From UBA2160 sp964588665 (GTDB lineage: Bacteria; Chloroflexota; Dehalococcoidia; Lucifugimonadales; UBA1123): a stretch of DNA of 64,000 bases. Position numbers and translations under genes: made by a program. Every line of letters starts with the position of its first letter. Position 1 is the first letter of the stretch. The notes below the pieces were generated by a model, which worked only from the letters and a program-made list of their open reading frames with translations, searched no databases and was not told the DNA's origin. The DNA lies in contig CAZPQQ010000002.1 in the NCBI GenBank assembly GCA_964588665.1, positions 62,001-126,000 on the forward strand, in the 5' to 3' direction. Below, piece after piece: positions 25,371 through 33,062 of this stretch.

Positions 25371-26261
25371 CTAGGCGTCAATCGTCGGTCGGCTGGCCGT
25401 TGTCGCTGAGGCGTGCTGTTGGTCGGCGTGGTACGAACTCCGGACCAGCGGGCCGGAGGCGATGTCTTTGAAGCCCATCGACTCGCCTTCCCGTTTCAGG
25501 TCGTCGAATTCCCCCGGCGTGTACCACTTGGCAAGCGGGGTCTGTTTCTTCGACGGCCGGAGGTACTGCCCGATTGTCAGGAGGTCGCAGTCGACGGCCC
25601 GCAAGTCGGCCATCGTTTCGACGATCTCGTCCCAGGTCTCGCCGAGCCCGACCATCATGCCGGACTTGGTCACCGCGTTCGGGTCCCGTGACTTGGCTCG
25701 TCTGAGCAGCTCCAGCGACAGGTCGTAGTCGCCTTTGGGCCGTACGCGGCTGAATACGCGCCGCACGGTCTCGATGTTGTGGTTGAGCGTATCCGGCCGT
25801 GCGTTCATGACCACAGCGAGCGAGTCCTCGTCGCCGCCGAAATCGGGGATGAGCACCTCGATCTTGCAGGCGCGCACGCGCTCTCGGACCGACGCGATGC
25901 ACTCGGCGAAGATTGAGGCGCCGCCGTCGCCCAGGTCGTCTCTGTCCACCGAGGTGATGACGGCGTAAGACAGCCCCATTCGACGGACTGCATCGGCTAC
26001 GCGGCCTGGCTCAAGCGGGTCCACGGCGCCCGGCACACCGGATGCGACGGCGCAATAAGTGCACGCCCTTGTGCAGACGTCGCCCAGGATCATGAACGTC
26101 GCGGTCCCCGATTCCCAACACTCGCCGATGTTCGGGCAATGGGCCTCCTCGCACACGGTGTTGAGACGGCCCTCCTTCAGGACGTCGCGAAGCTGAAGAT
26201 AGTTCGGACCGCCGGGCATCTGTACTTTGAGCCACTGGGGAAGCCTTCGTTGGACAGCCAT
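25371..26261 (-). CDS. lipA: Lipoyl synthase
   Basis: LipA inserts two sulfurs into protein-bound octanoate using radical SAM chemistry. Both cluster motifs are present: the auxiliary cluster cysteines C37, C42 and C48 in VCEEAHCPNIGECW, and the radical SAM cysteines C63, C67 and C70 in CTRACTYC. Later motifs ITSVDRDDLGDGGA and TKSGMMVGLGETWDE, and RPSKKQTPL, are typical. The C-terminal RSSYHAD carries the serine that ligates the auxiliary cluster. At 296 residues the length is usual. AAGGTGG lies eight bases before the ATG. No lipB is adjacent. The gene diverges from the RNA methyltransferase at 26481. Confidence 0.95.
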   Translation of the reverse strand: MAVQRRLPQWLKVQMPGGPNYLQLRDVLKEGRLNTVCEEAHCPNIGECWESGTATFMILGDVCTRACTYCAVASGVPGAVDPLEPGRVADAVRRMGLSYAVITSVDRDDLGDGGASIFAECIASVRERVRACKIEVLIPDFGGDEDSLAVVMNARPDTLNHNIETVRRVFSRVRPKGDYDLSLELLRRAKSRDPNAVTKSGMMVGLGETWDEIVETMADLRAVDCDLLTIGQYLRPSKKQTPLAKWYTPGEFDDLKREGESMGFKDIASGPLVRSSYHADQQHASATTASRPTIDA

Positions 26262-26480
26262 CTATCCACCTTCGCGATAAGTATCCACCAATGATACCAA
26301 ACCTGTCTGTTGCGACCCATCAGTCAGGCAGCGCTGTGCTATAGTAAAACCGCCTGCGGCGCCCCTGTTCCGGGCGCTGATCGCAGCCTAATTCGACCAA
26401 CGCAAATTCCTCGAATCCCCGATCGATTTCACCAACCCGCCTCAAGGGACGACGACAGAAATCGATCATGCGAGCGACAA

Positions 26481-27722
26481 ATGACGCTAGCGCCACATAG
26501 GGCGACTCCCGACCGCGAGACGGAAACAGCCGAACTTGAACTCATCGAGATGGGTGAACTCGGCGACACGGTGGCGGAGTTCGAAGAACAGCGGATAAAC
26601 GTGTTCGGCGGCATCCCCGGAGAGCGGGTTGTCGCCAGGATTTACAGGTATCGGAGACGCAAAAAGAAGATCGTCTCGGCGATGGTCGACGCCGTTCTGC
26701 GCGCGTCGCCTTCCAGGGTCGCTACTCCTTGCCCCTACTACGGACCGTGCAGCGGGTGCCAATGGCAGCACATTTCGTATAATGCCCAACTGGAGCTAAA
26801 GCGCGACGCCGTCGTCGCGTGCCTGCGAAGCTACCCCGCCCTGTCCGACGCCGAAGTGGCGCCTACACGCCCTGGGCCGTCTCGGTTCAACTACCGAAAT
26901 CACGCTCGCTTCACCGTTCGGTACGGCGGCCAACTCGGGTTCTCGAACAGGATCACCCGCAGGTTCGTTCGAGTCGACCGCTGCATGCTCATGGACGAGA
27001 GCATCAACGACGCGTTGACCGCGCTCCAAGATCGATCCGGCGAGACGACGAACCTGTCGGTCAGGATCGGCGCAAACACCGGAGACCGGTTGATCCAGCC
27101 CACGTTCAAGAACCCGGAAATAGAAGTGACCTCCGGTCAGACGCACTACGTCGAAGAGCTTCACGGCTGGCCGTTCCGTGTCGCGTCGCCTTCGTTTTTC
27201 CAAGTGAACACCGCCCAAGCCGAGGCGTTGACCGACCTCGTTCGAGAGCGTCTGGCGCTCGCCGGGAGCGAGACGGTGGTCGACGCTTACGCGGGCGTTG
27301 GCGTGTTCGCGATCTTGCTGGCGCCCCATGTGAGCCGAGCCATAGCCATCGAAGACTCACACTCCGCGATCGAGGACGCCAAGATCAACGCCGCGGATCT
27401 GGGCAACATCGCGTTCGTCGAGGCAAGGGCCGAGGACGCGATGCGGACAATCGTCGACGAATACGGTCTCGACGGCCCTCCGGAGGCCGTTCTCCTGGAC
27501 CCGCCGCGTGTGGGGTGTCACCCGGGAACCTTGGAGGCGTTGCTGGAGCTCCAATCCAGACGAGTCGCTTACGTCTCGTGCGACCCGCCCAGTCTCGCCA
27601 GAGACCTCGACATATTGGTCAGAGGAGGGTACACGCTGGACAGCGTCGATCCCGTCGACATGTTCCCGCAGACCTATCACGTCGAGTGTCTGGCGACGCT
27701 GACCGTCGGTGCAGCTCGATGA
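26481..27722 (+). CDS. TRAM-domain class I SAM-dependent RNA methyltransferase (RlmD/TrmA-like, m5U)
   Basis: A 413-residue RNA uridine C5-methyltransferase. The N-terminal TRAM domain (about residues 15-75) precedes an iron-sulfur motif CPYYGPCSGC (C84, C90, C93), with the fourth cysteine probably in VDRCML. The catalytic domain has the SAM motif DAYAGVGVFAILLAP, LDPPRVGC and YVSCDPPSLARDL, the last containing the catalytic cysteine. The ATG at 26481 gives a TRAM domain of normal length; the frame is open for 57 codons more, with poor protein character. It is followed 43 bases later by maf and then tatB-tatC, all in one direction. The target (23S rRNA or tRNA) cannot be told. Confidence 0.88.
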   Translation: MTLAPHRATPDRETETAELELIEMGELGDTVAEFEEQRINVFGGIPGERVVARIYRYRRRKKKIVSAMVDAVLRASPSRVATPCPYYGPCSGCQWQHISYNAQLELKRDAVVACLRSYPALSDAEVAPTRPGPSRFNYRNHARFTVRYGGQLGFSNRITRRFVRVDRCMLMDESINDALTALQDRSGETTNLSVRIGANTGDRLIQPTFKNPEIEVTSGQTHYVEELHGWPFRVASPSFFQVNTAQAEALTDLVRERLALAGSETVVDAYAGVGVFAILLAPHVSRAIAIEDSHSAIEDAKINAADLGNIAFVEARAEDAMRTIVDEYGLDGPPEAVLLDPPRVGCHPGTLEALLELQSRRVAYVSCDPPSLARDLDILVRGGYTLDSVDPVDMFPQTYHVECLATLTVGAAR

Positions 27723-27765
27723 TCGACGCGGCTAATCTTGCTCGGCCGTTTGCTTTTTGGGAGCG

Positions 27766-28449
27766 ATGACCTTCATGGGCGTTTCGACTCGACTGACCCC
27801 GATTCTGCTGGCCTCTGGCTCCCCAAGGCGGGTGGAGATCATGCACGGCGTCCGAAACCTGGTCTGTTCAGTCCGGCCGGATAACGTCGAGGGGCCGCCG
27901 CATCCGAACGAGTCGCCCGCCGACTACGTTGCGCGGATGGCGATCGAGAAATGCGAGGCGGCGCCCCGCGACAACGGTGGAGCCGTCGTCTTGTCTGCCG
28001 ACACAATGGTCGTGCTGGATGGCCGTGCGCTCGGTAAGCCGGAAGACGCGGATGAGACCGAAGCCATGCTTACAGACCTCCGCGGTCGCGTCCATCAGGT
28101 CTTGACCGGCGTCTCAGTACGCAACGGCTCCTTGGCGACGCCCGTCACGGAGGTGACCCGGACCGACGTGGAGATGCGCGATTACTCGCAAGCCGAGATT
28201 CGGACGTATGCGCAGGCCGGGTCCGGATTGGACAAGGCCGGGGGATACGGGATCCAGGATCGCGAGTTCCAACCCGTCGGACGAATTGAGGGATGTTACC
28301 TCAACGTGGTTGGATTGCCCTTGTGCACAGTTGTTAGACTGTTGTCGAGGGTTGGAGCGGATGTGCAGCTACAACCCAGGGCGAGCGTCCCTTACGTCGA
28401 ACACTGTCTTGGGTGCGACTTGCGCTGGCCCACGGAGGAGCAGCGGTGA
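27766..28449 (+). CDS. maf: Maf-family nucleoside triphosphate pyrophosphatase
   Basis: Maf proteins hydrolyse dTTP, UTP or modified nucleotides to monophosphates and so guard against misincorporation. The signature ILLASGSPRR lies near the start, SADTMVVLDGRALGKPED in the middle, and DKAGGYGIQD before the last helices. The C-terminus is extended by about 25 residues ending in a cysteine pair (EHCLGCDLRW) that is not part of the usual fold and might bind metal. Starts at 27766 and 27775 are both possible; GGGAG at 27759 suits the later one slightly better. The stop overlaps the tatB GTG by four bases (GTGA), so maf and tatB are translationally coupled. Confidence 0.87.
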   Translation: MTFMGVSTRLTPILLASGSPRRVEIMHGVRNLVCSVRPDNVEGPPHPNESPADYVARMAIEKCEAAPRDNGGAVVLSADTMVVLDGRALGKPEDADETEAMLTDLRGRVHQVLTGVSVRNGSLATPVTEVTRTDVEMRDYSQAEIRTYAQAGSGLDKAGGYGIQDREFQPVGRIEGCYLNVVGLPLCTVVRLLSRVGADVQLQPRASVPYVEHCLGCDLRWPTEEQR

Positions 28450-28817
28450 ACTTCCTTGGCATGGGCCCGATGGAGATCTTGCTGGTCTTGCTCGTCGCGT
28501 TCATCTTCCTTGGACCTGAGAAGATGATGGATGCCGCCAAACTCCTCGGCAAGGCAGTCCGGGAGGGCAGGCGCATCATGGCCGAATTGCCCAAGGTGGT
28601 CATCGAAGACGACGACATCAAAATCCTCAACATGGACCCTCAGCGGCTTATCCGCAACGAATCAGGGCCTAGCGCCGATCTCGATGACGAGCGCAAAGAC
28701 GAACCCGGTGATCGAGACGAAGCGGAGGATGACGAAGCCGACGACGGTCCCGTCACGTTCAGGTCCGGCGGCCAGGCGCCGCCCGTGGACCCGCCCAGCG
28801 AGACCCCAACGCCGTGA
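28446..28817 (+). CDS. tatB: Sec-independent translocase subunit TatB (TatA/B family)
   Basis: A small Tat translocase component. The first 20 residues form the membrane helix (MEILLVLLVAFIFLGPEKM), with the conserved glycine hinge (LGPEKM) and an amphipathic helix DAAKLLGKAVREGRRIM. The remaining 70 residues are acidic and proline-rich. The GPMEILLVL start and longer tail suit TatB rather than TatA. The GTG at 28446 is preceded by GGAGGAG at five bases and overlaps the maf stop. The TGA at its own end overlaps the tatC GTG in the same way. A separate TatA lies convergently at 29649. Confidence 0.85.
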   Translation: MNFLGMGPMEILLVLLVAFIFLGPEKMMDAAKLLGKAVREGRRIMAELPKVVIEDDDIKILNMDPQRLIRNESGPSADLDDERKDEPGDRDEAEDDEADDGPVTFRSGGQAPPVDPPSETPTP

Positions 28818-29566
28818 AAGACCAGCCGCAATCGATTCGCGACCACATGTTGGAGCTGCGGCGCCGGGTGACCCACGCGGCCATATGGGTGCTCGTCACG
28901 ACGGTCGTGGCGTTCGTGTTCTACGAACAGATACTGCAACTGCTGATGGGGCCGGCCCAGGGTTTCGTCGACATGCCCAACGGCAAGCCCATCTACACCG
29001 ACCTGACGGAGTTCATCGGCATAGCAGCCAAGACTTCTCTGTTGGTTGGGATATTCGCTTCCTTGCCTTTTGTGCTCTACCAGGCCGTCATGTTCATCGC
29101 GCCCGGTCTTAACAAGGCGGAGAAGAGATACCTCTACGCCTTGTTGCCCACGACTTTGATCGTTTTCATGATCGGCGCGTTCTTCGGATATCGCGTGCTG
29201 TTCCCGCCGATGGTGAAATTCTTGCTCACCTTCGGCAACGACGTCGCCACACCGATGATACGGATAGGCACGTACGTCAACCTGATGCTGAGGTTGCTCT
29301 TCTGGATGGGGATCATCTTCGAGACCCCGGTGGTAATCTTCTTCCTGGCAAAACTCGGGTTGGTCACCCCGTCGTTCCTGGCGCGCAATCGACGATGGGC
29401 GCTGGTCATCGCATTTATTCTGGGCGCGCTAATCACCCCTACCATCGACCCGCTCAATCAGGCGCTCATCGCCTTGCCAACATACGCGCTCTACGAGATC
29501 AGCATCTGGCTGGCCAAATTCGCCGCCAGAGGGCGGCGGACGCGCAGCCTCAAGACAGACTCTTAG
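28814..29566 (+). CDS. tatC: Sec-independent translocase subunit TatC
   Basis: TatC recognises twin-arginine signals and nucleates the folded-protein translocase. The 250-residue protein has six hydrophobic segments and family motifs: SIRDHMLELRRRV at the cytoplasmic start, PFVLYQAVMFIAPGLNKAEKR, FGYRVLFPPMVKF, the central GMIIFETPVVIFFL, and PTIDPLNQALIALPTYALYE. The GTG start overlaps the tatB stop by four bases. Maf-tatB-tatC is thus tightly packed. The end of the gene forms an inverted repeat with the end of the convergent tatA. Confidence 0.95.
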   Translation: MKDQPQSIRDHMLELRRRVTHAAIWVLVTTVVAFVFYEQILQLLMGPAQGFVDMPNGKPIYTDLTEFIGIAAKTSLLVGIFASLPFVLYQAVMFIAPGLNKAEKRYLYALLPTTLIVFMIGAFFGYRVLFPPMVKFLLTFGNDVATPMIRIGTYVNLMLRLLFWMGIIFETPVVIFFLAKLGLVTPSFLARNRRWALVIAFILGALITPTIDPLNQALIALPTYALYEISIWLAKFAARGRRTRSLKTDS

Positions 29567-29577
29567 GGACAACAAAA

Positions 29578-29599
29578 GGACGCGGCCTGAGCCGCGTCC
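29578..29599 (-). terminator. Intrinsic terminator between convergent tatC and tatA
   Basis: A nine-base-pair stem GGACGCGGC/GCCGCGTCC with loop CTGA. On the minus strand it is followed by TTTTGTTGT, so it mainly terminates tatA. Outside it, 29559-29574 and 29640-29656 (CTCTTAGGG-ACAACA and TGTTGTCCCCTAAGAG) are inverted copies that could extend the structure and make it work for tatC too. Confidence 0.75.
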
Positions 29600-29648
29600 C
29601 GTGATCTTCCATTGCCTGAGGCGCTGGGGCTGTTCCCGGTGTTGTCCC

Positions 29649-29864
29649 CTAAGAGTTGCCTTGGCCTATCTGTTGCTTTGAGTCAGAATCGGGGTCCGAA
29701 CTCGCCGCCGTTTCGCCAACGCCTTCAGACGACTTTCGGAACTCCCTGATGGACTTTCCAAGGGCGCCCCCGATCTCAGCCAGTCTGCCAACGCCAAAGA
29801 TGATCATCACTATGACAAGGATTATGATCAGTTCGGTTACTCCGAAATTACGCACAAATCCCAT
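29649..29864 (-). CDS. tatA: Sec-independent translocase subunit TatA
   Basis: A 71-residue TatA/E protein: one membrane helix (TELIIILVIVMIIFGVGRL), the hinge, an amphipathic helix EIGGALGKSIREFRKSSEG and a short polar tail. It is the pore-forming Tat subunit. The phenylalanine-glycine hinge (IFGVGRL) is intact. GAGGAGC lies about seven bases upstream of the ATG at 29864. It is transcribed toward tatC and so is regulated apart from tatBC. Confidence 0.92.
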   Translation of the reverse strand: MGFVRNFGVTELIIILVIVMIIFGVGRLAEIGGALGKSIREFRKSSEGVGETAASSDPDSDSKQQIGQGNS

Positions 29865-29905
29865 GTTTTGCTCCTCGCGGGTTGTACATTCGTATTGCTT
29901 CCATT

Positions 29906-30207
29906 CTAGCGACTGCCAGGCGACGGGTCAATCCACCCGTTGGCGCTGCTTCGCACAAATGTCCGAATACCTACCCCCAACGGATTCAGGAATCGCATTG
30001 ACGCTGGAAAAGTCCGCGGCTGAATGTCGATCGTCTCTGGCGCGCACGCCGCGCGGCTATCGAGTTTTACGGCGCCACCGGCGGAATCGAGTCGAACATC
30101 TCGAATCCCTGATGCAAACCCGGCCGCCCTGAATCTCAGGGCGACCGGGTGATCATGCTCGGTTTTCACTCGCCGCTGTTGCCACTACGTGACGGCGTTG
30201 GGTGATC
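29906..30207. other. Intergenic stretch with one hairpin, no gene recognised
   Basis: Open frames here lack protein character. The only clear structure is the long hairpin at 30119-30149, described separately. Confidence 0.5.
30119..30149 (-). terminator. Hairpin downstream of the DUF3179 gene
   Basis: CCCGG (30119-30123) and CGCCCTGA (30125-30132) pair with TCAGGGCG and CCGGG (30136-30149), giving 13 base pairs with one mismatch and a three-base loop. On the minus strand only TTT follows, so the terminator is strong in stem but weak in U-tract. Confidence 0.6.
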
Positions 30208-31551
30208 CTAACCCGAAACGGCGTCACTGGACCGCAATTCGGTCTCGGGGAAGAAGACCGCCCACGCGAACCAGAAATGGTTGGCATGCACGACCGGCGC
30301 CAGAGACTTGCCTGCGAGCGGGCCTTCGACGGCCTGCCCCAGGACGGTCCAAGACGAGCCGGTCTGCTCGTCCACGATGGACGATTCGTCTTGGCTGAAG
30401 GTGAGTTTCTGGCCGTCCAGATTCGGGTCGAAAACTCCGGTTGAACCGACGGCTCTCTTTTCCGAGTAGCCACGACCGAAGAAGGCGGACAACGTGTCTG
30501 ACGCGTAAAAGATGACCAGGTCTTGCGAACCCACGGTGTCGTTCACGACCGCGGTGTGTTCGAATATGGGGAAGGGATACGCGACGGTGTGACCGTCCAA
30601 GGTCAGGCCGACCACGCGCTCCACCGCATCCAGCCGGTTGTCGACCTGGCCGCCGAACAGGAAAGGCTTGTTGCCAATCGTGTCGTAGCCGCTGTACGGC
30701 GCCCCGGCGTAGTCGCGGTTATAACCGGTCATCCGTGACAGCAACTTGCCATCCGGATGGTTCTCGGCAAACGCAGACCACGACACCAACGAAGCCGGGA
30801 TGAACTCGAGCTTCGTGCCGGTGAGTTCCCCGACAATGGCCTCTCCGGTGATCTGCTGCCACCAAGACTCGGTCTGTTGGTCCCACATCACCAGATCGCT
30901 GTTGCGAAGGTTCCCGGAGGTTCCGAAGTCGAGCACCGTGCCGTCGACCCTGCGGTCGAAGACTATGGCCGTGTTGCAGAGCGGGCAATACGTAATGGAG
31001 ACTGGAACTCTGCCGATCTCGTCGTTGACGATCTCATGCCAAATCATGATCGCCAATGGGTACGCCTTCGCCTCGCCGTTGATCTCGAGGCTCAACACGG
31101 GAGCGTTGTCCACCATGTAGTCGGGCGCATCCGACACGTCGTGGAACAGCGGTTCGTCGATGGGTGGAATCCCGTCGCGAGGCGGTCCGCCGGATATGAT
31201 CTCAGAATACGCCACCGAGTGCTTTGTGAAATCGGTCGCCCAGTTCCTCAACAAGCGTGCGGGAACGTCATCTGTGGGGAACGGTGTGGCCGTCGGCGTT
31301 TGCGTCCGCGCCATGGGGAGCGGCGTCGGCGCCGCCGCCTCAGCAGGCGCTGGCGCCGGGAACGGGGTCGGCGGCACGGCGGTCGGGATCGGCGTGGGCG
31401 CTGCCGCTACGAAGGCTGGGGCCACGGGCGCAATTGACGCCACTGTATCCTGTCGATTGGGCTCGGAAGCCGTGCCGGCGTTCTGGCACGCAACCGCCAG
31501 CATGGCGACTCCGACCACGACGCCGATGGTCAATTTCTTGGTGATCTGCAT
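30208..31551 (-). CDS. DUF3179-domain lipoprotein
   Basis: A secreted lipoprotein: the signal ends in a lipobox LAVAC (about residue 20), followed by a long Ala/Pro/Thr linker (about residues 30-90) and a DUF3179 domain to the end. Family marks are YPLAIMIWHEIVNDEIG, VSITYCPLCNTAIVFDR with the conserved CxLC pair, DFGTSGNLRNSDLVMWD and ESWWQQITGEAIVG. DUF3179 proteins are common in oligotrophic Chloroflexota and Archaea, but their biochemical role is not established. GTG 31563, ATG 31557 and ATG 31551 are all possible starts. GTGAGG at 31563-31558 is placed as a ribosome binding site for 31551. It diverges from the HtrA gene. Confidence 0.85.
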   Translation of the reverse strand: MQITKKLTIGVVVGVAMLAVACQNAGTASEPNRQDTVASIAPVAPAFVAAAPTPIPTAVPPTPFPAPAPAEAAAPTPLPMARTQTPTATPFPTDDVPARLLRNWATDFTKHSVAYSEIISGGPPRDGIPPIDEPLFHDVSDAPDYMVDNAPVLSLEINGEAKAYPLAIMIWHEIVNDEIGRVPVSITYCPLCNTAIVFDRRVDGTVLDFGTSGNLRNSDLVMWDQQTESWWQQITGEAIVGELTGTKLEFIPASLVSWSAFAENHPDGKLLSRMTGYNRDYAGAPYSGYDTIGNKPFLFGGQVDNRLDAVERVVGLTLDGHTVAYPFPIFEHTAVVNDTVGSQDLVIFYASDTLSAFFGRGYSEKRAVGSTGVFDPNLDGQKLTFSQDESSIVDEQTGSSWTVLGQAVEGPLAGKSLAPVVHANHFWFAWAVFFPETELRSSDAVSG

Positions 31552-31784
31552 CTTCATCCTCACTGCGAGTATCGCGTACGCCCCTGCCCCGTTGGGCTGG
31601 GCTATGATGTTTAGATGCGAAAGGACTCGACTAGATTGAAGGGGCGCCTAACCTATTCCCGTGCCGGACGTATAATTGTATAGAGGAGATGCGATCGCAT
31701 CTCCCAGCTAGTTTCGACCATCCTAATGCCAGACGAACCGCGATATGATCGCGCGACTCGATTCTAGAACGTTTCGGAGAGTGC

Positions 31785-32930
31785 ATGGAGTTCAGAGGAT
31801 ACAGAACTTATCAGCCGCCGGCGGAGGCCCCAACTCAACCCTCCTCCCGCAAAACGAGGACTATTCTGTGGCCCATCCTTGCTATGGGATTAGCGGCTGG
31901 CTTCGCGTTGGGATTGATCTTCGCCTCACCACTGGGATGGTCGGGCAACGGAGGCGCCTCGCTCTACGATGCAGAACTTGTGACCGAGTTGTTCAAGCAG
32001 GCGGCGCCGGCCGTCGTTGAGATCAATGTCAGCCGCGATCGAGGAGGCCGCATTCCCGCCGTTGGCAGCGGCTCAGGGTTTTTGATCGACGCGGAGGGCC
32101 ACATAGTCACCAACCAGCATGTCGTGTCCAGCGCCGACAATCTCTACGTCAGGTTCGCGGACGGACGCGAGGTGGCAGCAAAACGACTGGGTGTGAGCGC
32201 CGCCGACGACCTGGCGGTGCTGAAAGTGGACGCGGCCGAGGTCCAAGGGATCGAACCTTTGGTCCTCGCAGACTCTTCCGACGTGCGGGCCGGCGAACTC
32301 GCCGTGGCCATAGGCAGCCCGTTTCGGCAGTTCAATTCGATCACGGTCGGCATCGTTAGCGGAACGGGCCGAGGCCCTGCTTCGATCCTGCGCAGGCCGA
32401 TACCGGACATGATCCAAACCGACGCCGCTCTCAATCCTGGCAACTCCGGCGGGCCGTTGCTCAATTCCGAGGGCGACGCCATCGGAGTGGCGTCTTCAGT
32501 GCGCACTCCCGACATGGGAAACTCGTTGGCCGATTTCAGGATCGGATTCGCCGTGCCCTCCAACACCGTGCGGGACCTGCTCCCACAGTTGATGAATGGA
32601 GAGGACGTGCGGCGTCCGTGGATCGGGTTAGCGGGCGGCGACGTCACGAAGGAGCTGAGCGATGCGCGGGGCTTGCCGAGAGGGATCATGGTGACGCAAG
32701 TGGTGGTCCCGAGCCCTGCCTCACTGGCGGGCCTTGACGCTTTTCGAACCCTCAGCGCCCAGGACCGCGGCGATGTCATCACCGCCATCGACGGCACGCC
32801 GGTCGAGTCGATGGAGGATATGGTCAGCTACCTAAATGGCAAGGCGCCCGGCGACGAAATCGAGCTCTCGGTGTTCCGCGACCGCAAAACTATCGAGATT
32901 TCCTTGATCCTCGATCCCTGGCCCAACTAG
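31785..32930 (+). CDS. Membrane-anchored HtrA/Deg serine protease with PDZ domain
   Basis: A 381-residue Deg-type protease that handles misfolded extracytoplasmic proteins. A short cytoplasmic tail precedes one transmembrane helix (about residues 27-48). The trypsin-like domain has H112 (TNQHVV), D142 (DDLAVLKV) and S221 (NPGNSGGPL), a complete triad, and TAVG-like VGIVSGTGR. A single PDZ domain (about 285-375) ends with GKAPGDEIELSVFRDRKTIEI. GGAGAG precedes the ATG at 31785. A bidirectional terminator lies downstream. Single-PDZ, membrane-tethered forms act at the outer face of the cytoplasmic membrane. Confidence 0.93.
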   Translation: MEFRGYRTYQPPAEAPTQPSSRKTRTILWPILAMGLAAGFALGLIFASPLGWSGNGGASLYDAELVTELFKQAAPAVVEINVSRDRGGRIPAVGSGSGFLIDAEGHIVTNQHVVSSADNLYVRFADGREVAAKRLGVSAADDLAVLKVDAAEVQGIEPLVLADSSDVRAGELAVAIGSPFRQFNSITVGIVSGTGRGPASILRRPIPDMIQTDAALNPGNSGGPLLNSEGDAIGVASSVRTPDMGNSLADFRIGFAVPSNTVRDLLPQLMNGEDVRRPWIGLAGGDVTKELSDARGLPRGIMVTQVVVPSPASLAGLDAFRTLSAQDRGDVITAIDGTPVESMEDMVSYLNGKAPGDEIELSVFRDRKTIEISLILDPWPN

Positions 32931-32997
32931 GAACGCAAATATCCGGTGACCGCACATCGAAAATCGATCGCCGGAAAGCCAAGGGAACAATGAATCG

Positions 32998-33037
32998 AAA
33001 AACGACCGGGGTGGAATTAACCTACCCTGGTCGTTTT
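32998..33037. terminator. Bidirectional intrinsic terminator
   Basis: AAAACGACCGGGGT (32998-33011) pairs with ACCCTGGTCGTTTT (33024-33037), with one mismatch and a 12-base loop. A-run and T-run on both sides make it work for the HtrA gene (plus) and the convergent aminotransferase (minus). Confidence 0.85.
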
Positions 33038-33062
33038 CTCGTTCCAGACTATACGACGGCGC

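Noticed and set aside
31660..31690. TATAAT at about 31670 as a promoter of the HtrA gene
   Set aside because: No acceptable -35 box lies at 16-18 bases upstream, and the distance to the start codon is large.
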